The notes beneath the pieces were generated by a model, which did no database searches, had not been told where the DNA came from, and saw only the letters and a program-made list of their open reading frames with translations. 64,000 bases of DNA, taken from the NCBI RefSeq assembly GCF_001514215.1, contig NZ_KQ948875.1, forward strand, positions 49,642 to 113,641. Reading direction: 5' to 3'. Source of the DNA: Streptomyces bungoensis (GTDB taxonomy: Bacteria > Actinomycetota > Actinomycetes > Streptomycetales > Streptomycetaceae). The translations under genes were made by a program, and so were the position numbers. Below are positions 17,724 through 25,683 of this stretch, one piece after another; the first letter of the stretch is position 1; each line of letters begins with the position of its first letter.

Positions 17724-18734
17724 GTGAGCGTGACGACGATCCAGGACGTGGCGAAGGCGGCCGGGGTGTCGGCGATGACCGTCTCCAACGTGATCAACGA
17801 CCGTCCCCACGTCCGCCCCGCCACCCGCGAGCGCGTCCTGGAGGCGATGGCCCGGCTGGACTACCGGGTCAACGTGGCGGCCCGCAACCTGCGCAAGGGC
17901 CGTACCGGAACCATCGGCCTGGCGGTGCCGGAGGTGAACAGCGCGTACTACGGCCGGCTGGCCGCCGCCCTCGTCGCGGCGGCGGCCCGGCACGGCCTGC
18001 GCGTGAGCATCGAGCAGACCGGTGCCCGCCGGGAGGACGAACTGGCGGCCCTGACCCTGTCCCGCAACCGGCTCTACGACGGGCTGATCCTCGCCACCGT
18101 CGGCATGGGCCCCGCCGACGCCGGGCTGCTCCGGGTCGACCACCCCGTGGTCATCCTGGGCGAGCGGATCTTCGGCGGGCCCGTGGACCACGTCGCCATG
18201 CCCAACGTGGAGGCCTCGGCGGCCGCCACCCGGCACCTGGTCGAGCGGGGCTGCCGGCGCGTGGCGATCCTGTGCGGGGAACTGCGCGACGAGGTCGACG
18301 TGTCGGGCCTGCGCCACAGCGGCTACCGGCAGGCGCTCCAGGCAGCGGGACTGGCGGCCGGTCCGGAACTGGTGCAGTGCCTGCCGTCGCTCACCATGGA
18401 CGCCGGCGCCCGGCGGGTGCGCGCGATGGTCGCGGACGGGCTCGACTTCGACGGCCTGTTCTGCGTGACGGACACCGTGGCGACGGGGGCGCTGCGCGGC
18501 CTGGCCGACGCCGGGGTGCGCGTGCCCGGGCAGGTGCGGGTGATCGGCTTCGACAACGTCGACACGAGCGCGTTCCTCGTCCCCTCGCTGTCCACCGTGG
18601 ATCCGGACCACGACCTGATGGCCGAGCGGGCCGTCGCCCTGCTGGCCGCGCGGATCGGGCGGACGGGGCCGCCGGCGGAGCAGGTCGAGTTCGTCAGCGG
18701 CTACTCCCTGGTGATCCGCGAGTCGACCGCCTGA
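17724..18734 (+). CDS. LacI-family transcriptional regulator
   Basis: The 336-residue protein begins with a LacI HTH (TTIQDVAKAAGVSAMTVSNVIN) and hinge helix (AARNLRKGRTGTIGL), followed by a sugar-binding periplasmic-like domain containing VIGFDN. The GTG start at this position and a second GTG two codons on are both possible. Its position right after the GH51 gene suggests it senses an arabino-oligosaccharide and controls that gene. Confidence 0.9.
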   Translation: MSVTTIQDVAKAAGVSAMTVSNVINDRPHVRPATRERVLEAMARLDYRVNVAARNLRKGRTGTIGLAVPEVNSAYYGRLAAALVAAAARHGLRVSIEQTGARREDELAALTLSRNRLYDGLILATVGMGPADAGLLRVDHPVVILGERIFGGPVDHVAMPNVEASAAATRHLVERGCRRVAILCGELRDEVDVSGLRHSGYRQALQAAGLAAGPELVQCLPSLTMDAGARRVRAMVADGLDFDGLFCVTDTVATGALRGLADAGVRVPGQVRVIGFDNVDTSAFLVPSLSTVDPDHDLMAERAVALLAARIGRTGPPAEQVEFVSGYSLVIRESTA

Positions 18735-18790
18735 GACCCGCCCGCCCCCACCTCCGCCGCGCCCGCGCCCACTACACCCGTACGCCATTT

Positions 18791-18800
18791 GCCTATAGGC
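18791..18800. promoter_or_regulatory. Palindrome GCCTATAGGC upstream of TetR gene
   Basis: A perfect 10-bp dyad in an AT-rich island 45 bp before the TetR start, within the probable promoter. TetR-family proteins commonly bind such dyads in their own promoters. Confidence 0.4.
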
Positions 18801-18844
18801 TTTAGGAAAATGCATAATCACTACAGGAAGGCGGGAGGTGCCCG

Positions 18845-19414
18845 ATGGTGCGCGCGGGTCTGACGACCGGGCGTCTGGTCCGGGCCGGAGCCGAACTGGC
18901 CGACGAGGCCGGCTTCGACCAGGTGACGCTGTCCGCGCTGGCCCGGCGGTTCGACGTCAAGGTGGCCAGCCTCTACTCGCACCTGAGGAACTCCCACGAC
19001 CTCAGGAGCAGGATCGCCCTGCTGGCGCTGGAGGAACTCGCCGACCGGGCCGCCGACGCGCTGGCGGGCCGGGCCGGCAAGGACGCCCTCGGCGCGTTCG
19101 CGGACGTCTACCGCGACTACGCCCGCGAGCATCCCGGCCGCTACACGGCGGCGCGGTACCGGCTCGACCCCGAGACGGCCGCGGCGAGCGCCGGCGTCCG
19201 CATCGCGCAGATGACCCGGGCGGTCCTGCGCGGCTACGACCTGTCCGAACCCGACCAGACCCACGCGGTCCGGCTGCTCGGCAGCGTGTTCCACGGCTAC
19301 GTCGACCTGGAGTCGGCCGGCGGGTTCAGCCACAGCGCGCCCGACTCGCAAGCGTCGTGGACCTGGATCGTGGACGCCCTCGACACCCTGCTGCGCACCC
19401 GGCCGACCCCCTGA
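18845..19414 (+). CDS. TetR/AcrR-family transcriptional regulator
   Basis: The 189-residue protein has an N-terminal HTH (AGFDQVTLSALARRFDVKVASLYSHLRN) and a helical C-terminal ligand-binding domain of the WHG type (VRLLGSVFHGYVDLESAGGF). A strong ribosome binding site (GGCGGGAGG) precedes the ATG. The SGNH hydrolase gene starts 27 bp after its stop, so the two are probably one transcript under autoregulation. Confidence 0.9.
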   Translation: MVRAGLTTGRLVRAGAELADEAGFDQVTLSALARRFDVKVASLYSHLRNSHDLRSRIALLALEELADRAADALAGRAGKDALGAFADVYRDYAREHPGRYTAARYRLDPETAAASAGVRIAQMTRAVLRGYDLSEPDQTHAVRLLGSVFHGYVDLESAGGFSHSAPDSQASWTWIVDALDTLLRTRPTP

Positions 19415-19440
19415 CCCACCCCGACCGACAGGCACGCATC

Positions 19441-20646
19441 ATGTCCTCCACCCCGCACGACTGGATCACCACGCCGCTCACCGCCGCGCTGATACGCGGC
19501 GCCCTGGACCTCGAGCGCACCGCACACGGGCTGCTCCCGCACCGGCTGCCCGCCCGGGCCCGCGCCCAGTGCGCCGACCCGCAGCTGCACATGGCCGAGG
19601 CCCAGCCCTCCGGCGTCCGGGTGGTCTTCCGCACCCGGGCCACCGCCGTCGAACTCGACACCCTGCCGACCAAGCGGGTGTACGCCGGCGCGCCACCGCG
19701 TCCCGACGGGGTGTACGAGCTGCTCGTGGACAGGCTCCCGGCCGGCAGGGCCCACGTGGCCGGCGGCAACACCCTGACCATCGACATGGCCACCGGCGGC
19801 GCCGAGCACCGGCCCGGTCCGGTCGGCACCGTGCGCTTCACCGGGCTGCCCGACCGGGACAAGGACGTCGAGATCTGGCTGCCGCACAACGAGACCACCG
19901 AACTGGTCGCGCTGCGCACCGACGCACCCGTCGAGGCCGTACCCGACCGGGGCCGCAGAGTGTGGCTGCACCACGGCAGCTCCATCAGCCACGGTTCCGA
20001 CGCGGCCGGCCCCACGACCACCTGGCCGGCGCTCGCCGCCTCGCTCGGCGGGGTGGAGCTGATCAACCTGGGTTTCGGCGGCAGCGCCCTGCTCGACCCG
20101 TTCACCGCCCGCGCGCTGCGCGACACGCCCGCCGACCTGATCAGCGTCAAGATCGGCATCAACCTGGTCAACACGGACCTGATGCGGCTGCGCGCCTTCG
20201 GGCCCGCCGTCCACGGCTTCCTCGACACCGTCCGCGAGGGCCACCCCGACACGCCGCTGCTCGTCGTCTCGCCGATCCTGTGCCCCGTCCACGAGGACAC
20301 ACCGGGTCCCACCGCCCCTGACCTCGGCGCCCTCGCCGAGGGCCGGCTGCGGTTCCGGGCCGCCGGGGACCCGGCGGAACGGGCCGCAGGGAAGCTCACG
20401 CTGCGGGTCGTACGGGAGGGGCTGGCCCGGATCGTCGGGCAACGGGCCGCCGAGGACCCGCGGTTGCACCATCTCGACGGTCTCGCGCTCTACGGGGAGC
20501 CCGACTTCGCCGAGCTGCCGCTGCCCGACGGCCTCCACCCGGACGCCGCCGCCCACCGCCGGATCGGTGAGCGCTTCGCCGCGCTGGCCTTCGCGCCGGG
20601 CGGCGCCTTCGCGGACCCGGCGGCGGCCCCCGCCGCGGCCGGCTGA
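19441..20646 (+). CDS. SGNH/GDSL-family hydrolase
   Basis: The 401-residue cytosolic protein has an N-terminal beta-rich domain (about residues 1-170) and a C-terminal SGNH esterase domain. The latter starts at VWLHHGSSISHGSDAAGPTTTWPALAA, with the block II GFGGSALLDP, a GINLVN segment and DGLHPDAAAHRRIGERF holding the catalytic Asp and His. Members hydrolyse esters such as acetylated sugars or lipids; the substrate here is unknown. It lies directly downstream of the TetR gene. Confidence 0.88.
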   Translation: MSSTPHDWITTPLTAALIRGALDLERTAHGLLPHRLPARARAQCADPQLHMAEAQPSGVRVVFRTRATAVELDTLPTKRVYAGAPPRPDGVYELLVDRLPAGRAHVAGGNTLTIDMATGGAEHRPGPVGTVRFTGLPDRDKDVEIWLPHNETTELVALRTDAPVEAVPDRGRRVWLHHGSSISHGSDAAGPTTTWPALAASLGGVELINLGFGGSALLDPFTARALRDTPADLISVKIGINLVNTDLMRLRAFGPAVHGFLDTVREGHPDTPLLVVSPILCPVHEDTPGPTAPDLGALAEGRLRFRAAGDPAERAAGKLTLRVVREGLARIVGQRAAEDPRLHHLDGLALYGEPDFAELPLPDGLHPDAAAHRRIGERFAALAFAPGGAFADPAAAPAAAG

Positions 20647-20682
20647 CCGGCGGGGGCGAGCCGGCGGGGGCGAGCCGGCGGG
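20647..20682 (+). repeat. Short tandem repeat, 14-bp unit
   Basis: Two full copies of ccggcgggggcgag and a partial third follow directly after the SGNH hydrolase stop codon, between two convergent genes. Confidence 0.6.
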
Positions 20683-20686
20683 CGCG

Positions 20687-21358
20687 TCACACGAGGTGGG
20701 CGAAGACGACCAGGTTGTCGGTGTAGTCCTTGACCGCGTGGTCGTAGTCCCCCGCGCAGGTGATGAGCCGGACCTCGGGGCGTGCCGCGTCGGCGTACAC
20801 ACGCTCGCTGGGGAAGTCGTCCTTCGGGTAGGTCTCGGTGTCGTCCACGACGAAGGTGGCCGTCCGCCCGTCGGCCCGGTCGACGGAGAAGCGGTCGCCG
20901 GGTTCCAGCTCGTAGAGGTTGGCGAAGACGGCCGCGGAGGTCGTCGTGTCGACGTGTCCGGCGATGATCGCGGTGCCCGTCTCGCCCGGCGAGACACCCT
21001 CGGTGTACCAGCCGACGAGGTTGGTGTTGGCCGCCGGTGGTGGCTCGAGCTGGCCCGACGGGAGGATCGAGAGGCCGGTGAACGGGGCGTCCACGGAGAT
21101 CTTCGGGATGAGCAGCCGGGTCGGTCTGGCGTGCGGCAGCTCCTTGCCGTCGCGGTGGGTGTCGGCGCGCGCGGCCTCGGTCGCGACCGGGGCGCGGGGG
21201 GCGCCCGGGGTGTCGTCGGCGCGCTGGTGGCCGCCGAACACGGTGACGGCGAGGAAGGCGAACGCCACGCCCCACAGGGTCAGCCGCCCTCCGCGGCCGG
21301 AGGTCTGCCCGTCCGGCGCCGGTGCGGCGGGGGGCGGGGAGGAGGGGTCTGCTGCCAT
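20687..21358 (-). CDS. Class F sortase
   Basis: The 223-residue protein has a proline-rich cytoplasmic N-terminus, one membrane segment (about residues 25-42) and a sortase domain. The catalytic His lies in TAIIAGHVDTTTS and the Cys in RLITCAGDYD. The usual C-terminal Arg of sortases is not obvious in KDYTDNLVVFAHLV. Class F sortases join proteins to the actinobacterial cell wall. The gene immediately upstream on the same strand encodes a likely wall-anchored substrate. Confidence 0.88.
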   Translation of the reverse strand: MAADPSSPPPAAPAPDGQTSGRGGRLTLWGVAFAFLAVTVFGGHQRADDTPGAPRAPVATEAARADTHRDGKELPHARPTRLLIPKISVDAPFTGLSILPSGQLEPPPAANTNLVGWYTEGVSPGETGTAIIAGHVDTTTSAAVFANLYELEPGDRFSVDRADGRTATFVVDDTETYPKDDFPSERVYADAARPEVRLITCAGDYDHAVKDYTDNLVVFAHLV

Positions 21359-21484
21359 CGGGTACCACCTCACTCGGGGTCGGCAGCACGGGGTTTCGGG
21401 GGGGGGGAGGCCGGGGCCCGGGGGCGCCGCCGCCGGCACGGTGCGCGCCGGCGGCGGCCGCGTCCCCGAGAGCGGCGGACCGGG

Positions 21485-22120
21485 TCAGGACGCCGGCGCG
21501 ACCGCCTTCTTGCGGCGCAGCGCGTACAGGCCGGTGGCGCCTACGGCGAGCACGGCCAGACCGCCGGTGGTGACACCGGGCGTGGCGAGCGCGCCGCCCC
21601 CGGTGTGCATGCCGCCGTGCGGCTTCTCGTGGTCGCCACCGCCGCCCCAGTCGCCCTTGCCGCCGCCGTCCTCCCTGCCACCGCCGTCCTCCCTGCCACC
21701 GCCGTTCTCCTTGCCGCCGTTCTCCTTGCCGCCGTCCTCCTTGCCGCCCTCGCTGTCGCGGCCACCGTCCCGGCCGCCCTTGTCCTTGTAGGTCTCGGGA
21801 TCGAACCTGGAGTCGTCGCGGTCCGAGGAGCCCCAGTCGCCGCCGCGCACGGCGGCCAGCGCGCCACCACCCGTGTGCATTCCGCCGCGCGGCCCGCCGT
21901 GGCTGCGGCCCCCCTCGTCCCCCTTGCTGTAGTCGTTGTCGTGTTCCTTGCCGGACCCCTTGTCGTGGTCGCCGGAGTCACTGTCGTGGCCCCTGCTGTA
22001 CGAGGAGTCTCCGTGGCCTCCGTCGTCCCCCGCGGGGACGGCGAACGCGGCGGCGGGTGTGCCGAAGGCCAGGGCGGCACCGGCGGCCGCCGTGGCGAGA
22101 AGGATGCGGGCAGAACGCAT
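21485..22120 (-). CDS. Putative sortase-anchored surface protein with low-complexity charged repeats
   Basis: The 211-residue protein has a signal peptide (MRSARILLATAAAGAALAFG...AFA) and a very hydrophilic Gly/Asp/Lys/Glu-rich middle with repeats of GGKEN/GGRED. The C-terminus is a hydrophobic segment (GLAVLAVGATGLYAL) followed by RRKK. This is the layout of a cell-wall sorting signal, but no LPXTG is present. Instead GGMHTGGGALA occurs twice, once in the middle and once just before the membrane segment. Its position next to the class F sortase suggests it is that enzyme's substrate. I know no function for the middle region. Confidence 0.75.
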   Translation of the reverse strand: MRSARILLATAAAGAALAFGTPAAAFAVPAGDDGGHGDSSYSRGHDSDSGDHDKGSGKEHDNDYSKGDEGGRSHGGPRGGMHTGGGALAAVRGGDWGSSDRDDSRFDPETYKDKGGRDGGRDSEGGKEDGGKENGGKENGGGREDGGGREDGGGKGDWGGGGDHEKPHGGMHTGGGALATPGVTTGGLAVLAVGATGLYALRRKKAVAPAS

Positions 22121-22353
22121 GTCGGTGTCCTTCCGCCGTGACCGGGCAGCGGATACGGCATCAGCTGAATGGACCCGGCCTCGACATGAACCACCGTCAG
22201 TCAGCGCGTCCCGGCGCACCATCCGGGCCGCCCAGCCGGGTCAACGCGCCACCCGTCTGCCCCAGCGACACGCCGAGGCGCGCCCGTCCGGGCCGGTCCG
22301 GCGTCACCCGGGTGCCCGCAGCCCGGCCGGCACTCGGCCACGACACCCCTTGT

Positions 22354-22369
22354 TATGACGGCCGTCATA
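22354..22369. promoter_or_regulatory. 16-bp perfect palindrome upstream of SCO6745-like gene
   Basis: TATGACGGCCGTCATA is a perfect dyad about 50 bp before the start codon, in the 298-bp region between divergent genes. Its length and symmetry resemble TetR or MarR operators. Confidence 0.5.
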
Positions 22370-22418
22370 GCGCAGGCTGGTGCCGACGGCACGACAGGCG
22401 AGACAGCGGGAGGACGCG

Positions 22419-23294
22419 GTGACGGGTGGGACGGCGCGGGGGATGTGGGAACGGCTGGAGCCGGTGCACGACCTCGTCTACTTCGCACCGGAGGCGCACC
22501 ACGCGGCGGACGCCCTGGGGATGCGCGGGTTCTGGATGGGGTACTTCGCGCTGCGGGCCGCACCGCTCGGACCGGTCTCCCCGTCCGTGGTGACGAGCTG
22601 CTTCTACGTCTTCCACCCCGCCCGGGTGCACCGCGCCCTTCCCGACGCCTGGCACCGCGCCGCCCCGGGCGACGTGCTGACGGCCCGCACGGAGGCCATG
22701 GACGCCGCCATGACCCGGCTGTTCGGGCCGGAGGCCGTCCGGTCGGCCGAGTTCGCCGAGGCGGCCGACCTCGCCTGGGAGGCGGCGGCCGCAGCCGACA
22801 CCACGGGACGGGTGCTGGCCGCGGCCAACCAGGCGCTGGAACGGCCGGAGCGGCCCGCCGGGCGGCTGTGGCAGGCACTGACGACCCTGCGGGAGCACCG
22901 GGGCGACGGGCACGTCGCGGTCCTGGTGAGCATGGGGCTCGGGCCGGTGGAGGCCATGGTGCTCAAGGCGGCCGCCGGTGAGTCCGACGCCACCTTCCTG
23001 CGCGAGACCCGCAAGTGGGCCGCGCAGGACTGGGCTGCGGCCGAGGCACGCCTGCGCGAGCGGGGCCTGCTCGCCGGGGACGGAACGCTGACCCCGGCGG
23101 GCGTGGCCGGGCGCGCGGCGGCCGAGGCGCGGACCGACGAGGCGGCCGAGCGCCCGTGGACCGCTCTGGGCGCGGAGCGCACCGCGCGTCTCGCCGGGCT
23201 CCTGGAACCGCTGGCCCGCACCGTCGAGGAGTCGGGGATGCTGCCGGCGGGCAACCCCGTCGGACTGACCGGACGGCAGGCCGCGGGCCGCTGA
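22419..23294 (+). CDS. SCO6745-like protein (helical, HTH-like)
   Basis: The 291-residue protein matches the layout of the actinobacterial SCO6745 family: an N-terminal segment MWERLEPVHDLVYFAPEAHHAADALGMRGFW (given by key residues), a conserved RAAPLGPVSPSVVTSCFYVFHP block, and a C-terminal winged-helix-like part. The biochemical role of the family is unknown. GTG at this position has GGGAGGA before it and was chosen over an upstream ATG. A perfect palindrome in front suggests control by a dimeric regulator. Confidence 0.75.
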   Translation: MTGGTARGMWERLEPVHDLVYFAPEAHHAADALGMRGFWMGYFALRAAPLGPVSPSVVTSCFYVFHPARVHRALPDAWHRAAPGDVLTARTEAMDAAMTRLFGPEAVRSAEFAEAADLAWEAAAAADTTGRVLAAANQALERPERPAGRLWQALTTLREHRGDGHVAVLVSMGLGPVEAMVLKAAAGESDATFLRETRKWAAQDWAAAEARLRERGLLAGDGTLTPAGVAGRAAAEARTDEAAERPWTALGAERTARLAGLLEPLARTVEESGMLPAGNPVGLTGRQAAGR

Positions 23295-23411
23295 GGGCCC
23301 CGTACCTCGCGCCGGGCGGCACGGCGACCGCCCGGGTTCGGCCGGAAACCGTCGCGGCAGCGGGGCAAGTGCCCTCAGGAAAGCCTCATTTGCGGGCCGT
23401 ACGCTGGTGCG

Positions 23412-24278
23412 GTGGACAGACGGGACGAGGATCCGGCGCAGGTGGCGGCCCGGCTCACCGGGCGCCGGGCGACCGGCGCGCGGAGCGGGCCCGGGTCGCC
23501 CGCCGAGGTGACGCTCGAGGACGGTACGGCGGTGATGGTCAAGCGCGGCGACGCCCCCGGCGCCGTCCGGGCGGAGGTGTCCGGGCTGCGCTGGCTGGGC
23601 GCGGCGGGCGCCGTCCGGGTGCCGGCGGTGCTGGGCCACGACGCGCGGTGGCTGGTGACCGAGCGGGTGCCGACCGGGCGTCCCGACGCCGCGGCGGCGC
23701 TGCGTTTCGGGCGCGCCCTGGCGGCCCTGCACGCCGCGGGCGCCCCGGCGTTCGGCGCGCCGCCGCCCGGCGGGGCCGAGGAGGCCTTCATCGGCCGCGC
23801 TCCCCTGCGCAACACGCCGGGGGACGACTGGCCGCGCTGGTACGCCGAGCACCGGGTGCTGCCGTACCTGCGGGACGCGGTCGACGCCGGCACGCTGCGG
23901 TCCGGGGAGGCCGCGGTCGTCGAGGAGGTCTGCGCGCGGCTGCCGGACCTCGCGGGGCCGGCCGAGCCGCCCGCCCGGCTGCACGGCGACCTGTGGAACG
24001 GCAACGTGCTGTGGGGCGCCGACGGCGAGGTGCGGCTCATCGACCCGGCCGCGCACGGCGGGCACCGGGAGACCGACCTGGCCATGCTGCGGCTGTTCGG
24101 CTGCCCCCACCTGGACCGGGTGCTGGCCGGCTACCAGGAGGCCGCGCCACCGGCCGACGGCTGGCGCGACCGGGTCGGGCTGCACCAGCTCTTCCCGCTG
24201 CTGGTGCACGCGGTCCTCTTCGGCCGCGGCTACGCCGAACAGGCTGTCACGGCGGCCCGCGGCGCACTCGCCGGGTGA
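23412..24278 (+). CDS. Fructosamine kinase family protein
   Basis: The 288-residue protein has the aminoglycoside-phosphotransferase-like kinase fold. It shows an ATP-binding Lys in VMVKRGD, catalytic loop ARLHGDLWNGNVLWG and metal-binding LIDPAAHGGHRETDLAML, all characteristic of fructosamine kinases. These phosphorylate sugars attached to protein amines, starting deglycation. It has a GTG start and appears to be a single-gene unit; only the graspetide promoter region follows. Confidence 0.88.
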   Translation: MDRRDEDPAQVAARLTGRRATGARSGPGSPAEVTLEDGTAVMVKRGDAPGAVRAEVSGLRWLGAAGAVRVPAVLGHDARWLVTERVPTGRPDAAAALRFGRALAALHAAGAPAFGAPPPGGAEEAFIGRAPLRNTPGDDWPRWYAEHRVLPYLRDAVDAGTLRSGEAAVVEEVCARLPDLAGPAEPPARLHGDLWNGNVLWGADGEVRLIDPAAHGGHRETDLAMLRLFGCPHLDRVLAGYQEAAPPADGWRDRVGLHQLFPLLVHAVLFGRGYAEQAVTAARGALAG

Positions 24279-24398
24279 GTGTCCGTCAGCCCCGCGGCGA
24301 AAGCAAACGGGGCCGTGGCGCGACCGGTTCGGGTGTTCCCGCGTCCTACTACCCGACCGCCTCGCGCTCCCCCTCCGGACCCCGGTCACGGAGCGTAA

Positions 24399-24427
24399 GG
24401 AAACCAACCACCCGTTCGATTCGTATA
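24399..24427 (+). promoter_or_regulatory. Candidate ECF-sigma promoter of graspetide locus
   Basis: GGAAAC and CGTATA are separated by 17 nt, matching the general GGAAC-N16/17-CGT pattern of ECF sigma promoters in Streptomyces. The precursor start codon is 31 nt downstream of the -10-like element. Inferred by eye only. Confidence 0.4.
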
Positions 24428-24458
24428 AGGACGTGAAAGCCGAATCAGGGAGAGACCC

Positions 24459-24650
24459 ATGCAACCGTTCACGCTCAACTACGCGCGCCCCGCAGTGCAG
24501 TTGGACGTCACCACTCCGTACGCGTACGACTCCGGACTGCAGTTGAACGTCCTCCCGGACGGGCGGATCGCCGCCACGGACCACGCGACCCTGAGAGCAC
24601 TGGGGACGACGACCTCGACGGCCGGGTCCAAGACGCACTTCGACGACTGA
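24459..24650 (+). CDS. Graspetide precursor peptide (ATP-grasp target RiPP)
   Basis: The 63-residue peptide contains the leader signature of the SAV_5884-associated precursor family: Tyr-Asp followed by LQLNVLPDGRIA (about residues 23-38). The C-terminal core is rich in hydroxyl donors and acidic acceptors (TTTSTAGSKTHFDD, residues 50-63), suiting ester cross-links between Thr/Ser and Asp side chains. AGGGAGAG precedes the ATG. The ATP-grasp maturase gene starts 18 bp downstream. Confidence 0.9.
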   Translation: MQPFTLNYARPAVQLDVTTPYAYDSGLQLNVLPDGRIAATDHATLRALGTTTSTAGSKTHFDD

Positions 24651-24667
24651 CCGCGGGCCCACGGAAG

Positions 24668-25648
24668 ATGACCGTGCTCATCCTGACCAGTGAAGAGGAC
24701 GTGACGGCGGACATGGTGGTCCTCCGGCTCGGCGAGGCCGGCGTGCCCGTCGTCCGGCTGGACCCGGCCGACCTCACCAACGGGGTCGCTCTGTCGGGCG
24801 AGTACGTGCAGGGCGCCTGCCGCGGGCACCTGTCCGTCGGCGGGCGCCTGGTGAGCATGAACGGCCTGCGCTCGATCTGGGTGCGCAGGCCGGGCCAGGC
24901 CGCCGCGCGCGCCGCCCAGCCGTCCGCCTGGCTGACCGAGGAGTCCGACCAGGCGCTGTACGGCATGCTGCGCAGCACCGACGCGCGCTGGATGAACCAT
25001 CCGGACGCCGCCCGCCGGGCCCGGCACAAGCCCTGGCAGCTGCGGCTGGCGCAGCGCGCCGGTCTCGCCGTGCCGGCCACGCTGATCACCACGTTCCCGC
25101 AGGCGGCCCGGGAGTTCGCCGAGCGCTTCCCGGACCTGGTGGTCAAGCCCGTCTCGGGCGCGCACCCGCAGGAGCCGCCGCGGGCCGTACCCACCAGCCG
25201 GGTCGCGCCGGACGCCGACTTCTCGGCCGTCGCGTTCGGCCCGACGCTGCTGCAGCGGCGGGTCCCCAAGCGGGCCGACGTCCGGCTCACGGTCGTCGGC
25301 GAGCGGCTGCTGGCCGCGCGCAAGCCGGTCGATCCCGGGGCCCACCCGGACGACGTGGACGTCCGCTTCGCCCCGTCGGTCTCCCCCTGGCTCCCGGCGC
25401 AGGTGCCGCCCCGCGTCGCCGAGGCCGTCCACCGCTACATGAAGTGCGCCGAGCTCGCCTACGGCGCGTTCGACTTCGCGGAGGACGCGGACGGCATCTG
25501 GTGGTTCCTGGAGTGCAACCAGTCGGGCCAGTTCGGCTTCGTCGAGATGGACACCGGTCAGCCGATCGCCGCGGCCATCGCGGGCTGGCTGGCGGGCGAC
25601 GGGGACGCGGTGCCGTCTGCCGGGGGCGACGGGGACCAGGCAGGATGA
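24668..25648 (+). CDS. ATP-grasp ribosomal peptide maturase
   Basis: The 326-residue ATP-grasp ligase is of the graspetide type (SAV_5884-like, related to MvdC/MvdD). It shows an N-terminal MTVLILTSEEDVTADMVV domain, LVVKPVSG nucleotide-binding strand, LLQRRVPKRADVRLTVVG and the metal-binding WWFLECNQSGQFGFVE. It should install ester or amide links between side chains of the adjacent precursor. Usual clusters of this kind include a PIMT-like O-methyltransferase; none is seen here. The next gene, 36 bp on, is an oxidoreductase. Confidence 0.9.
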   Translation: MTVLILTSEEDVTADMVVLRLGEAGVPVVRLDPADLTNGVALSGEYVQGACRGHLSVGGRLVSMNGLRSIWVRRPGQAAARAAQPSAWLTEESDQALYGMLRSTDARWMNHPDAARRARHKPWQLRLAQRAGLAVPATLITTFPQAAREFAERFPDLVVKPVSGAHPQEPPRAVPTSRVAPDADFSAVAFGPTLLQRRVPKRADVRLTVVGERLLAARKPVDPGAHPDDVDVRFAPSVSPWLPAQVPPRVAEAVHRYMKCAELAYGAFDFAEDADGIWWFLECNQSGQFGFVEMDTGQPIAAAIAGWLAGDGDAVPSAGGDGDQAG

Positions 25649-25683
25649 GGCCGCGGGGAGCGGGCGGGAGGAAGCAACGAGGA

